Shown here: positions 43,162 through 51,347 of the stretch, one piece after another
Layout: each line of letters begins with the position of its first letter
Position numbering within the stretch: the stretch's first letter is position 1
Assembly (NCBI GenBank): GCA_963778385.1
Contig: CAVZUA010000016.1
Span: 248,001-312,000 of the forward strand
Reading direction: 5' to 3'
From: DATARH01 sp963778385
GTDB taxonomy: Bacteria > Pseudomonadota > Alphaproteobacteria > ATCC43930 > CGMCC-115725
DNA length: 64,000 nucleotides
The notes under the pieces: generated by a model
What the model was told of the DNA's origin: nothing
What the model saw: only the letters and a program-made list of their open reading frames with translations
Database searches by the model: none
Made by a program: the position numbers and the translations under genes

Positions 43162-43698
43162 ATGCCTGACGTTTATGGCAGCGGATGGGTGCATTTGCCG
43201 GGCGGGATGCTGGCGTGGCTGGCGACGACCGACTTGCGCCTCTGGGTCTACGGGCTACGGCCCGTCTACGGCGCGACCCGATTTCTGCATCTGTTCGGGA
43301 TGGCAGGGTTCCTCGGCCTCTTGATGCTGCTCGAGGTGATGCGGCTCGGCGTGTTTCCCGGCGCGTCGCTGGAGCCCGTGCGGCGGCCGGTGGTGCAGCT
43401 GATGAACCTGACATTCGTCCTCACTGTCGCGACCGGGATCCTGCTGTTCCTCTATGACCCGATCGGCGTGGGGCTGCACACGATGTTTCTGCCCAAGCTG
43501 GTGCTGGTGGTGCTGGGCGTCGTCCACGCCTGGTATATCGAGCGGCTGACGGTGATGCGGCGGCCGCCGTGGCGTCGTCTCTCTGCCGGGGCGGCGTTGA
43601 TCGTCTGGGTGCTGGTGATCGGCTGCTCGACCTGGAACGCGGTCGAGCGTCCGCTCAACCCCGCCGACGTGCACCGCTCCGACCCGCGTAACCGTTGA
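43162..43698 (+). CDS. Hypothetical membrane protein divergent from the secreted protein
   Basis: A 178-aa protein with four membrane segments (about 42-62, 79-99, 109-127, 140-158) and conserved-looking His/Arg positions at the ends (TRFLHLFGMAGFLG, VLGVVHAWYIERL). Paired His residues in helices could suggest a b-type haem protein, but this is speculative. It shares the putative Fur box with the secreted protein gene. No family recognised. Confidence 0.6.
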   Translation: MPDVYGSGWVHLPGGMLAWLATTDLRLWVYGLRPVYGATRFLHLFGMAGFLGLLMLLEVMRLGVFPGASLEPVRRPVVQLMNLTFVLTVATGILLFLYDPIGVGLHTMFLPKLVLVVLGVVHAWYIERLTVMRRPPWRRLSAGAALIVWVLVIGCSTWNAVERPLNPADVHRSDPRNR

Positions 43699-43724
43699 CA
43701 GCAGTGATTAATCCCAATGAATTG

Positions 43725-43823
43725 TCATGGCCGGGCCTGACCCGGCCATCCGGCGGGACAGTTGTCAGTGACTGGGGCTGCGGAAACGTTGGTTGGATGC
43801 CCGGATCAAGTCCGGGCATGACG
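43725..43823. repeat. REP-like palindrome, family C, copy 3
   Basis: TCATGGCCGGGCCTGACCCG, GCCATC and GATGCCCGGATCAAGTCCGG, GCATGAC form a doublet. The GATCAAGTCCGG core matches the element at 24943-25029. It fills the convergent gap between the membrane protein and the cyclase gene. Confidence 0.7.
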
Positions 43824-43830
43824 AGTAATG

Positions 43831-45054
43831 TTATGCCGTAGCCGCATTTGGCTCCGACGGCGGCAACTCGAACAGGCGCTGCATCTTGGAAAAGCCGCGC
43901 AGCTCGAAATGGCCGATCTCCCACATCGAGCGATCGACCGTGTCGGCGAAGGTCTCGGACATGATCAGCGAGCGGTCGAGCTCGCGGCACAGCCGCTCGA
44001 TGCGCGCCGTCAGGTTCACATCAGGGCCGATGACGGTGAAGTCGAGCCGGTTGCCGGACCCGATATTGCCGTAGCTCACCGTGCCGTAATGCAGCGCGAA
44101 CCCGGCTTGCAGCGGCGTCCTGGGCTGCTTGCGGTTGCGTTCCGCCAGCGCCGCCAGCCCGTCGGTCGCCGCCGCGAGCGCCGCGTTACAGGCCTCGGCG
44201 GCACTGCGCTCGGGACCCTGCGGGAAGATCGCCAGCACCCCGTCGCCCATGATCTCAACCACCTCGCCGCCGTGCTTCTCAACCGGCGGCATGACGCAGT
44301 CGAAATAGTTGTTGAGCGTGCGCAGCACCGCGCGCGAGTTCAGCCGGTCGGACATCTCGGTGAAATCGCGCAGGTCGACGAGCATCAGCGCGGCGGTGAT
44401 CTCGCGCACATCGCCGCGCCGCACCTGACCGTCGAGGATCAGCTTGCCGGCCTCCCAGCCGACATAGGTCGTCAGCATGCCGCCGATAAACCGCCGCAAG
44501 GCCTTCAGCTCCGCGACCGCCGCGTAGGCCGGGAGAACATCGTGGAACAGCTGGGTCTCGGCCGGTGTGAACCCGCCCAGCCGCTTGGTCGCCCAGGAAA
44601 ACGCGCTGGTCAGCCCGATAGCGTAGACCAGCGGCTGCATCACGTAATGCGTGTAGCCTTGCTCACGCAGTTCCTCGAGCATGAGAAACGGCAGCGCACG
44701 GCCGTCATCAAGACGCCAGTCGAGGCTTTGCCCTTCCTCCACCACAAGCCGCACCGGGCTTTCGATGTAGGTGGCGGTCTTCTCGATCCCGTGGTCGAGG
44801 AACCGCTCTTCCATCTTTTCGCCGGGCCGCCAAATGCGCGATACGCCGCGGTATTGCGGATGAAAGGCGCGCTGGTGCAGCGACACCCGCTCGATCGCGA
44901 CACCGGCCGCGTAGACCCGCTCGCAGAACTCGGCGAGAACTTCTTCATTGCCGTTAAGAAACCGCGCCTCGCGGATAAGCCAGGTGCTGAGCTCCCCCGC
45001 CAGTCCGGTCAGGGCTGTCGGAGGCAGCGACACGATCTCGATATCCTGCAGCAT
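43831..45054 (-). CDS. Adenylate/guanylate cyclase (class III)
   Basis: A 407-aa soluble protein. The N-terminal 205 residues are a helical sensory-like region with a domain often found with these cyclases. Residues about 215-400 form the class III catalytic domain: metal-binding LMLVDLRDFTEMSDRL (first Asp), then EIMGDGVLAIFPQG (second Asp), and NLTARIERL near the transition-state Asn/Arg. It should make cAMP or cGMP. It is monocistronic, flanked by a REP element. Confidence 0.87.
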   Translation of the reverse strand: MLQDIEIVSLPPTALTGLAGELSTWLIREARFLNGNEEVLAEFCERVYAAGVAIERVSLHQRAFHPQYRGVSRIWRPGEKMEERFLDHGIEKTATYIESPVRLVVEEGQSLDWRLDDGRALPFLMLEELREQGYTHYVMQPLVYAIGLTSAFSWATKRLGGFTPAETQLFHDVLPAYAAVAELKALRRFIGGMLTTYVGWEAGKLILDGQVRRGDVREITAALMLVDLRDFTEMSDRLNSRAVLRTLNNYFDCVMPPVEKHGGEVVEIMGDGVLAIFPQGPERSAAEACNAALAAATDGLAALAERNRKQPRTPLQAGFALHYGTVSYGNIGSGNRLDFTVIGPDVNLTARIERLCRELDRSLIMSETFADTVDRSMWEIGHFELRGFSKMQRLFELPPSEPNAATA

Positions 45055-45118
45055 TCGGCGTTCGCCTCGGGACGGACGTTTTATGTCGGGTGCGGGACGC
45101 GGCTCGGCAACCGCCGCG

Positions 45119-46249
45119 TCACGCAGCGGTGAATTGCGCCAGCGCGGCGCGGTCGATCTCGATGCCGAGCCCGGGCCGGTCGGGGATCGCCACCCAGCCT
45201 TCGCGCTGCACGATCGGCTCGCGGATCACCGCCATGCGGATCGGGTGCTCCGACTGATCGAATTCGAGCAGCGGCTCTATCGGATGCAGGCCCGGCGGGT
45301 TGTGCGGCAAGGCGGCGATCAGTTGCAGCGAGGCGGCGAGCGCGACCCCGGTGCCCCAGACATGCGGATTGACGCGCACACCGAACGCATTCGCCATGTC
45401 GGCGATCTTCTTGGTCTCGGAGATGCCGCCCGCCGCGGCGATATCGGGCTGCAGAATATCGACCAGCCGCTCGGTGATCAGCGACCGGAAACCCCAGCGG
45501 GTGAATTCGGCCTCGCCGCCGGCGATCGGGATCGTCAGCGCCGCCTTGACCTCGCGATAGCCGGCGAGGTCTTCCGGCGGTACCGGTTCCTCGAACCAGG
45601 CGATGTTCAATTCCTCGATGCGGCGGCCGAGCGCGATGGCGCCGGTGGCATCATAGGCGTGGTTCGCGTCGATCATGATCGCCGGCCCGTCGCCGACCGC
45701 TCGGCGCACCGCATGGCACAGCCGAAGATCATCCGTCATGCCGAAGCCAAGTTTCAATTTGATGCCGGTGAACCCTTGCGCCAATCGCTCATGCGCCTCA
45801 TCGACGAGATAGGCGATCGGGTCGCCGCCGCGCTTGCGGTAGAACCCCGTGGCGTAGGCCTCGACTTTGTCGCGCAGCGGTCCGCCCAGCAGCCGGTGCA
45901 CCGACACGCCGAGATGGCGGCCCTTCAGATCCCACAGCGCCATATCGACCGCCGACAGCGCCTCGATCGCCAGGCCCTTCTGCCCGTGATCGCGCAGCCG
46001 GTTGTACATCGCCTGCCAATGCCGCTCGGTGGCGAGCGCGTCCTCGCCGATCAGCAAGGACTTATAGTAATCGACGATCGGCGCGGTCAGCCGCGCCGGG
46101 CCAAACGCCTCGCCCCAGCCGCTGTTGCCGTCCTCGCCGATGATCTCGACCAGGCAGGCGCCGCGCCGTTCGTACCAGGCCTGCGAATAAGCGAAAGGTT
46201 CGGCCAGCGCGGCGTCGAGAATGTAAGTCTTGATATCGCGGATCTTCAT
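45119..46249 (-). CDS. Mandelate racemase/muconate lactonizing enzyme family member
   Basis: A 376-aa enolase-superfamily protein starting at ATG 46249. The N-terminal capping domain (1-125) precedes the barrel with catalytic GIKLKLG (the KxK pair near 164-166) and metal ligands in IMIDANHA, AWFEEPV and IAGGEAEF. It would abstract a proton alpha to a carboxylate, as in muconate cycloisomerase. It is the last gene of a minus-strand run with the PAS protein, an amidohydrolase and a VOC dioxygenase, suggesting a catabolic pathway. Confidence 0.87.
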   Translation of the reverse strand: MKIRDIKTYILDAALAEPFAYSQAWYERRGACLVEIIGEDGNSGWGEAFGPARLTAPIVDYYKSLLIGEDALATERHWQAMYNRLRDHGQKGLAIEALSAVDMALWDLKGRHLGVSVHRLLGGPLRDKVEAYATGFYRKRGGDPIAYLVDEAHERLAQGFTGIKLKLGFGMTDDLRLCHAVRRAVGDGPAIMIDANHAYDATGAIALGRRIEELNIAWFEEPVPPEDLAGYREVKAALTIPIAGGEAEFTRWGFRSLITERLVDILQPDIAAAGGISETKKIADMANAFGVRVNPHVWGTGVALAASLQLIAALPHNPPGLHPIEPLLEFDQSEHPIRMAVIREPIVQREGWVAIPDRPGLGIEIDRAALAQFTAA

Positions 46250-46259
46250 CAATCGCCGC

Positions 46260-46703
46260 TCAGCGCCGCAGGGGTTCGTAGATCATCCCGACCATCAGTC
46301 GGTCGACGCGCGCGCCATCGGCCGAGAGCGGCAGGATGATCGCTTCGTAACGCTGTATCCGCCCATCGAGCATGCGGTCGGCCAAGGCGTGCAGCGGTTC
46401 CCGTGTTCGCACGACCCGACGGAAGCTGCGCGTCGACAGCTCGCGGAATTCCGGCGCCGGCATCTCGTCGAGCATCTTGCCGGTAAGGTCGAAACTGGTG
46501 CGCTCGGAGAGGTTGGTGCCGTGCAGGCGAATAAAAAAGCGCGGAGGGTCCTCGTCGAGCACGTCGGCGAGGATCACATCGCCGATCGCGAACCGGATGT
46601 CGACCGGGTCGAGATCGGCGCGCGCCGGCATTCTGCGTTCACCACGCTTGCCATCCCAATAGTCGTAGAGCTGGCGCAGCTTGGGATGCTTGATCTCGGG
46701 CAT
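46260..46703 (-). CDS. PAS domain protein (PAS_5 family)
   Basis: A 147-aa single-domain protein of the alphaproteobacterial PAS_5 family: MPEIKHPKLRQLYDYWDGKR at the start, ARADLDPVDIRFAIGDVILA (about 27-46) and a conserved FFIRLHGTNLSERTS strand (about 56-70). Family members are usually small cytoplasmic proteins of unknown signal. It lies 17 bases after the amidohydrolase stop and 10 bases before the cyclase-like MLE gene start, within the same transcript. Confidence 0.83.
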   Translation of the reverse strand: MPEIKHPKLRQLYDYWDGKRGERRMPARADLDPVDIRFAIGDVILADVLDEDPPRFFIRLHGTNLSERTSFDLTGKMLDEMPAPEFRELSTRSFRRVVRTREPLHALADRMLDGRIQRYEAIILPLSADGARVDRLMVGMIYEPLRR

Positions 46704-46720
46704 CGCCGAGGACGCCGCGG

Positions 46721-48088
46721 CTATTCGGCGGCCTCCAGCCGGCGCTCGGTGCCGCGCAATTCGGCGACCCGCGCCTGGGTGTAAAGATCGGTCCAGTTGC
46801 TGAGCGAGAAATCGGTGACCTTACGCGGGTCATAGGGCCGGTCCGCGATCTTGATCTCGCGGCCGGCGATGTAGACGCCGCACAGCCGGCGCTTATCCTG
46901 CAGGATCGCGATATCGGCGAGCGGCGAGCCGTCCCACGCGGTGAAGTCGGCGAAACGGCCGCGTTCCAGCACGCCGATCTCGTCACCCTGGGTCATGAAC
47001 CGCGCGTTCACCTCGGTCGCCGCGCGCAGCGCCCCGGCGTTGGTGAAGCCGAGATCGTCGACGAACAGCTCCAGCTCGCGCGCGTGCCACTCGCCGTAGG
47101 GCGTCACCGCAAAGCCGGTATCGGTACCGGTGAGGAACGGGATGCCGGCCTTGACCGCCTTTTTCAGATTGGCGCAGCCGATCTTGTAGCGGCGCGCGAT
47201 AAAATCCGGCCGGCCCTTCTGGGCGGCGGGTTCGTGCGGTTGGGTGAAGTCGATGATGTTTTTCGGTTGAGTCAGGGTCGGCGACAGCATGCTGCCGCTC
47301 TTCTTCATCGCGGCGATGCACTCATCGTCGAGGTCGAAGCCGTGGAAGATCAGGTCTACCCCGGCGCGCGCCGAATAAAGCGTTGCCTCGCGCCCGCCAG
47401 CATGAACGACGGCCTTCTTCCCCATACGGTGCGTCTCGCGCACCATCGCGTCGGTCTCTTCCTGCGTGAACGCGGCGATCAATTCGCCGTCCGGGCGGCG
47501 CTGGATGCCGTCCATCGCGATCTTGATGCAGTCGACGCCGTTCTTGACCTGGCGGCGGATTTCCCGGATCGCCTCGTCGGTCGAGTGCACGAGCTTACCG
47601 ATCGAGGTCTCCGGCGCGCCGATCCACGTCGGATACCAGTCGGTCAGCCCCTGGTGCGAGGTGATATAAGGCCCGGCCGCCATGACGCGCGGACCGTCGA
47701 ACAGTCCAGCCTTGATCGCGTCGCGGATCGAGAGGCTGATCTGTCCGGCATCGCCCGGCGAGCAGATCGCGGTGTAGCCCGCCGCCGCGACCTTCTGCGC
47801 GAAGAACATGCCCCGCAGCGCGCGGAATTCGAGCGGGCTGTAGAGGTCGATGTCTTCCTCGGTTTTGGCGTTGCCATAGGCGAGATGGGTGTGCACATCG
47901 ATCAGCCCGGGCATCACGAAATGCCCGGAGTGGTCAATCACCTGGTCCTCGGACCGGCGCTGCGGTGCACCCTTCTCCTTGCCGACGTAGGCCACACGGC
48001 CGGCTTCGTCGTAGACGAGCGCGGCATTCTTGATCGCCTCATCGTCCCGCCCGGTAAACAGCTGACCGCAACGCACGAATGTCTTCAT
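46721..48088 (-). CDS. Amidohydrolase
   Basis: A 455-aa amidohydrolase superfamily enzyme starting at ATG 48088. Metal ligands follow the usual order: HTHLAYG in GLIDVHTHLA (about 65-71), the VDCIKIAMDG lysine position, KAVVHAGG, LIFHGFDLDD and GTDTGF. It resembles imidazolonepropionase-like dipeptidase/hydrolases. Upstream sequence in frame is a family B repeat, so an earlier start is unlikely. It is the second gene of the VOC-amidohydrolase-PAS-MLE run. Confidence 0.86.
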   Translation of the reverse strand: MKTFVRCGQLFTGRDDEAIKNAALVYDEAGRVAYVGKEKGAPQRRSEDQVIDHSGHFVMPGLIDVHTHLAYGNAKTEEDIDLYSPLEFRALRGMFFAQKVAAAGYTAICSPGDAGQISLSIRDAIKAGLFDGPRVMAAGPYITSHQGLTDWYPTWIGAPETSIGKLVHSTDEAIREIRRQVKNGVDCIKIAMDGIQRRPDGELIAAFTQEETDAMVRETHRMGKKAVVHAGGREATLYSARAGVDLIFHGFDLDDECIAAMKKSGSMLSPTLTQPKNIIDFTQPHEPAAQKGRPDFIARRYKIGCANLKKAVKAGIPFLTGTDTGFAVTPYGEWHARELELFVDDLGFTNAGALRAATEVNARFMTQGDEIGVLERGRFADFTAWDGSPLADIAILQDKRRLCGVYIAGREIKIADRPYDPRKVTDFSLSNWTDLYTQARVAELRGTERRLEAAE

Positions 48089-48121
48089 CGGACGGGACTC
48101 CTTCTCAACGCTGGCGATGTA

Positions 48122-48220
48122 CCCCCACCCTAGCCCTCCCCCGCCAGCGGGGGAGGGGATTCCCATCGGGCTTTCAGTGTACTCCCTCCCCCGCTGGCGG
48201 GGGAGGGTCGCGGTGGGGGG
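48122..48220. repeat. REP-like doublet, family B, copy 2
   Basis: A 99-bp element with CCCCCACCC at the left and GGTGGGGGG at the right, containing CTCCCCCGCCAGCGGGGGAG and CTCCCCCGCTGGCGGGGGAG. The organisation is the same as at 14004-14106. It separates the VOC dioxygenase gene from the amidohydrolase gene in an otherwise compact run. Confidence 0.75.
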
Positions 48221-48235
48221 CTTGCGGGCTCCGAC

Positions 48236-49183
48236 TTAACGCACCGCGTGGTGCATGAACTTCTCCGGCGGCGGGCCGCCCCACGGGCCGGCGAGCTCTT
48301 CGCGGCTGATCAGGTTGGGTGGCACGCTGGCGTTGAGCACGTCGGTGTCGGCCCAATGCTCGTGGACCCGGCCCCACGGATCGCCCCAGTAGTCATAGAC
48401 CTGACTGCCCAGCGAATGACGGCCGAGCCCCCAGAAATGCTCGTAGCCTTTGCTCTGCAGGTGCTCGTGGCCGATCATGATGTCGTCGATATCGGCTGCC
48501 TCGTAGCTGAAATGGTTGAGCCCCGACTTGTCGCTGCGGATGCAGAAAAAGGCGTGGTGGTCGACAAAGTCGTCGCCGCGGTCGAGCCGGTTGAACGAGC
48601 CGGTGATGTTGGTCTTGTCACCGACATAGACCTCATCCGAGATACGGAAACCCAACATCTCGCGGTACCAGCCGACCGTCTTTTCATATTGCGCCGTGTG
48701 CACGACAAAATGGCCCATGCGCTTGACATGCGAGGGGCCGCGCTGGACGCCGCGGTAGTAAAGCTCGTTGGTGCGCTGCGTCTTGTCCTCGCCGAAATTC
48801 ACCTTCGGGCGATGGACCGGGATTTTCGGGAGCATCGCCATGCCATGCACGACCTCGACCTGGAACCCGTCCGGGTCGGTGAGGCGCACGCGCTTGCCGC
48901 CGCCCGGCTCGTCGATGTCCTCGATCTTCGAAGCGCCCTCGACGCGGCTCAACTTTACGAGGTCTTCCTCGCTGCCGGCGTGAAAGGCCATGCCGATATA
49001 TTTCGGCTCGCCGAGTTCGGTGACATGGAGGTGATGCGGCGCGTCGGTGCCGCGCATGTAGAGCGCATTCTTGGTCCGCTCGGCCCGCACCATGCCGAAC
49101 GCGGTGAGAAATTCCTCCTGCTTGTCGAGATCGGGCGAGCGCAGCCGCCCATAGGCGAGATCGGTGACTTTGACGACGGGCAT
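48236..49183 (-). CDS. VOC-family extradiol-type dioxygenase
   Basis: A 315-aa two-domain vicinal-oxygen-chelate protein. Each domain has the beta-alpha-beta-beta-beta repeat; the metal-binding triad in the second domain is His158 (RMGHFVVHT), His224 (GLNHFSYEA) and Glu275 (RVHEHWAD), as in catechol 2,3-dioxygenases. It should bind Fe(II) or Mn(II) and cleave an aromatic ring or a related diol. First gene of the run with an amidohydrolase, PAS protein and MLE enzyme. Confidence 0.85.
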   Translation of the reverse strand: MPVVKVTDLAYGRLRSPDLDKQEEFLTAFGMVRAERTKNALYMRGTDAPHHLHVTELGEPKYIGMAFHAGSEEDLVKLSRVEGASKIEDIDEPGGGKRVRLTDPDGFQVEVVHGMAMLPKIPVHRPKVNFGEDKTQRTNELYYRGVQRGPSHVKRMGHFVVHTAQYEKTVGWYREMLGFRISDEVYVGDKTNITGSFNRLDRGDDFVDHHAFFCIRSDKSGLNHFSYEAADIDDIMIGHEHLQSKGYEHFWGLGRHSLGSQVYDYWGDPWGRVHEHWADTDVLNASVPPNLISREELAGPWGGPPPEKFMHHAVR

Positions 49184-49474
49184 GGCAACCTCTCCAGGAT
49201 GATCGCGCCAATATAGCGCAAAGCCGGCGGCCGAGCGTCAGCCGCTTTGGGGCGCGCCGGCCGGTCTTGTCTTAGCAAGCCGAGCCAACATCCATCAAAT
49301 CGATTGTTGACATATTTTACATCGACCTCATCGATGCAAGCGTAATGGTGACCTCCCGCAACTGCCCATTTTTGCCTGGATCGGCGACGGGCGTGCTGAG
49401 GAATTAAACCGGGATCGGAGCGTTTAGATCGAAACCGGACGCAGGTCGAAACCCGGCGTTGAACGCGAGGCTCC
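49184..49474. promoter_or_regulatory. Divergent intergenic region with a possible promoter
   Basis: The 291-bp gap separates the VOC gene (minus) from the DUF3300 gene (plus). A TTGACA hexamer at 49307-49312 is the best -35 candidate on the plus strand, but no good -10 follows at 16-18 bases. A CATCGATG palindrome occurs at about 49329-49336. No gene or terminator is seen. Confidence 0.3.
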
Positions 49475-51226
49475 ATGCGGCACCTTCACTTGAGAATCCT
49501 TACGGCAACCTTGCCGTTTCTGCTGTCCATGCCCTACGGCGTCGCCCAACCGGTGCAGCCGCCGACCCGCGCCGAGGCCCAAGCCGCGCTCAACCCGCCC
49601 CCAGCCCCGGCGCAGTTCACCAAGGCGCAGCTCGACCAGATGCTGGCGCCGATCGCGCTCTACCCCGATCAGCTGCTGACCCAGCTACTGATGGCGGCGA
49701 CCTTCCCCGATCAGCTGGTGGACGCCGCGAAATGGCTGCAGGACAGCCAGAATGCGGCACTCAAGGGCGACGATATGGCCAATGCGCTGCAGCCCTTGCC
49801 CTGGGACCCGAGCGTCAAGTCGCTGGTCGCCTTCCCGCAGATTATTGTGATGCTGACCGATCATCTCGACTGGACCGAGGCGCTGGGCACGGCCTTCGCC
49901 AATCAGGAGGTCGAGGTCTTCTCCCGCGTGCAGTTCCTGCGCGAGCGCGCCAAGCAGGCTGGAAAGCTTCAATCGACATCGCAAATCGCAGTCCGCGAGC
50001 AGGATTCTGACATCATTATCGAATCGGCCGACCCGAACATGATCTATGTGCCGGTCTACAACCCGGCCGAAGTTTATGGCGACTGGCCCGATCGGAACGC
50101 GCCGCCGGTCTACATCCCGCCGCCGCCCGGCCTCTACGGCGGCGCGGTTGGCGCGGGGATCGCTTTCAGCGCCGGGCTCGGCGTGGTCGCACCGCTCTGG
50201 GGCTGGGGTCACACCGATTGGCATCGCCACGCGGTGGTCATCGATCCCGGCCGCTACCAGCGGATCACCAGCGAAACCGTGACCCGGCAAAACCGTGTCA
50301 CCGTCGAGCACGACACCTGGCGTCGCAGTGGACCGGTCGCTTTTGTGCCCGAGGGGCGCCGGCCGGCCCCGCCGCAGCCGACCGGCCAGCAACCCGCCGG
50401 CACGATCCGGCCGAGCGAATTTGCGCACCGCGAGTTTGGGCCAAGTGGCCGACCGGGTGGCGCGCCTCCGCCAGGCCAATCGCGCCCGACAGAGGCGCAA
50501 CCGGGACCGCGTCCCGAGCAGCGTCCCGCGCAGGCGCAGCCAGGACCCGGTCCCGGCGGGGAGCCGGCCCGTGGCGAACAGCGGGGGGAGCCGGGGCATC
50601 CGCCACCGCCGCAGAACGAGGTCCACCCGCCGCCGCAGGGCCAGCCCGGCCCGCATTCCGGCGAACAGCACGGTGAACCAGGGCACCCGCCGTCCCCACC
50701 GCAGACGCAGCCCGGTCCGCATCCCGGCGAACAGCATGGTGAACCGGGGCATGCGCCGCCGCCGTCGCAGGGCCAGTCCGGTCCGCATCCCGGCGAACAA
50801 CATGGTGAACCGGGACATCCGCCACCGCCGCAGAACGAGGCGCACCCGCCGGCCCAACCGGGCCCACACCCAGGCGGGCAACCCGGCGAAGGTCCGCATC
50901 CGGAACACCATGCGGAGCCGCCGCATCCGCCAGGCGGGCAACAAGGCGAACAGCATCCGCCGCAGCCTCCGGGACCACCGCCACAGCAGCAGCACGCCCC
51001 GCCGCCACCACAAGCGCAGCCACCGCAGCAGCAGCACGCCGCGCCGCCACCACAAGCCCAGCCACCGCAGCAGCCTCATCCCGCGCCGCCACAAGGACCG
51101 CCACCGCAGGCGCATCCGCAGGGTCCGCCGCCGCAAGCGGCTCACCCGCCGGGACCAGGACCACAACAGCCGCATCCGGGTGGACAGCCACCGGGCGACA
51201 AGAAGGGCGACGAGGACAAGCACTGA
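49475..51226 (+). CDS. DUF3300 protein with a long Pro/His/Gln-rich repeat tail
   Basis: A 583-aa exported protein. Signal peptide residues 1-24 (cleavage after GVA). Residues about 48-275 are the DUF3300 domain (LAPIALYPDQLLTQLLMAAT, MIYVPVYNPAEVYG, then GWGHTDWHRH). From about 300 on the protein is low-complexity: a repeat of the form GPHPGEQHGEPGHPPPP recurs four or five times (DNA about 50570-50830), then Pro/Gln/His runs to the end. The His-rich tail might bind metals. Function unknown; the tail is probably expandable and strain-variable. Confidence 0.78.
   Translation: MRHLHLRILTATLPFLLSMPYGVAQPVQPPTRAEAQAALNPPPAPAQFTKAQLDQMLAPIALYPDQLLTQLLMAATFPDQLVDAAKWLQDSQNAALKGDDMANALQPLPWDPSVKSLVAFPQIIVMLTDHLDWTEALGTAFANQEVEVFSRVQFLRERAKQAGKLQSTSQIAVREQDSDIIIESADPNMIYVPVYNPAEVYGDWPDRNAPPVYIPPPPGLYGGAVGAGIAFSAGLGVVAPLWGWGHTDWHRHAVVIDPGRYQRITSETVTRQNRVTVEHDTWRRSGPVAFVPEGRRPAPPQPTGQQPAGTIRPSEFAHREFGPSGRPGGAPPPGQSRPTEAQPGPRPEQRPAQAQPGPGPGGEPARGEQRGEPGHPPPPQNEVHPPPQGQPGPHSGEQHGEPGHPPSPPQTQPGPHPGEQHGEPGHAPPPSQGQSGPHPGEQHGEPGHPPPPQNEAHPPAQPGPHPGGQPGEGPHPEHHAEPPHPPGGQQGEQHPPQPPGPPPQQQHAPPPPQAQPPQQQHAAPPPQAQPPQQPHPAPPQGPPPQAHPQGPPPQAAHPPGPGPQQPHPGGQPPGDKKGDEDKH
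50570..50835. repeat. In-gene tandem repeats encoding GEQHGEPGH units
   Basis: Four recognisable DNA units in the DUF3300 tail, each carrying GCATCCCGGCGAACAGCATG or a close variant, start near 50573, 50653, 50719 and 50785. Their 66-80 base spacing and sequence similarity imply slippage-based duplication. Unit number is likely to differ between strains. Confidence 0.7.
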
Positions 51227-51347
51227 CATCCGCTTGGACGTCGTCCCTCGCGGCAAACCAGCCCGGCAATCTTTGCCGTAGGCAGCGGCGGCAATCGCCG
51301 CTATAGCGGTAACGTCGCGATTTGTGCGGCGCAACCGGGGTGCGGCG

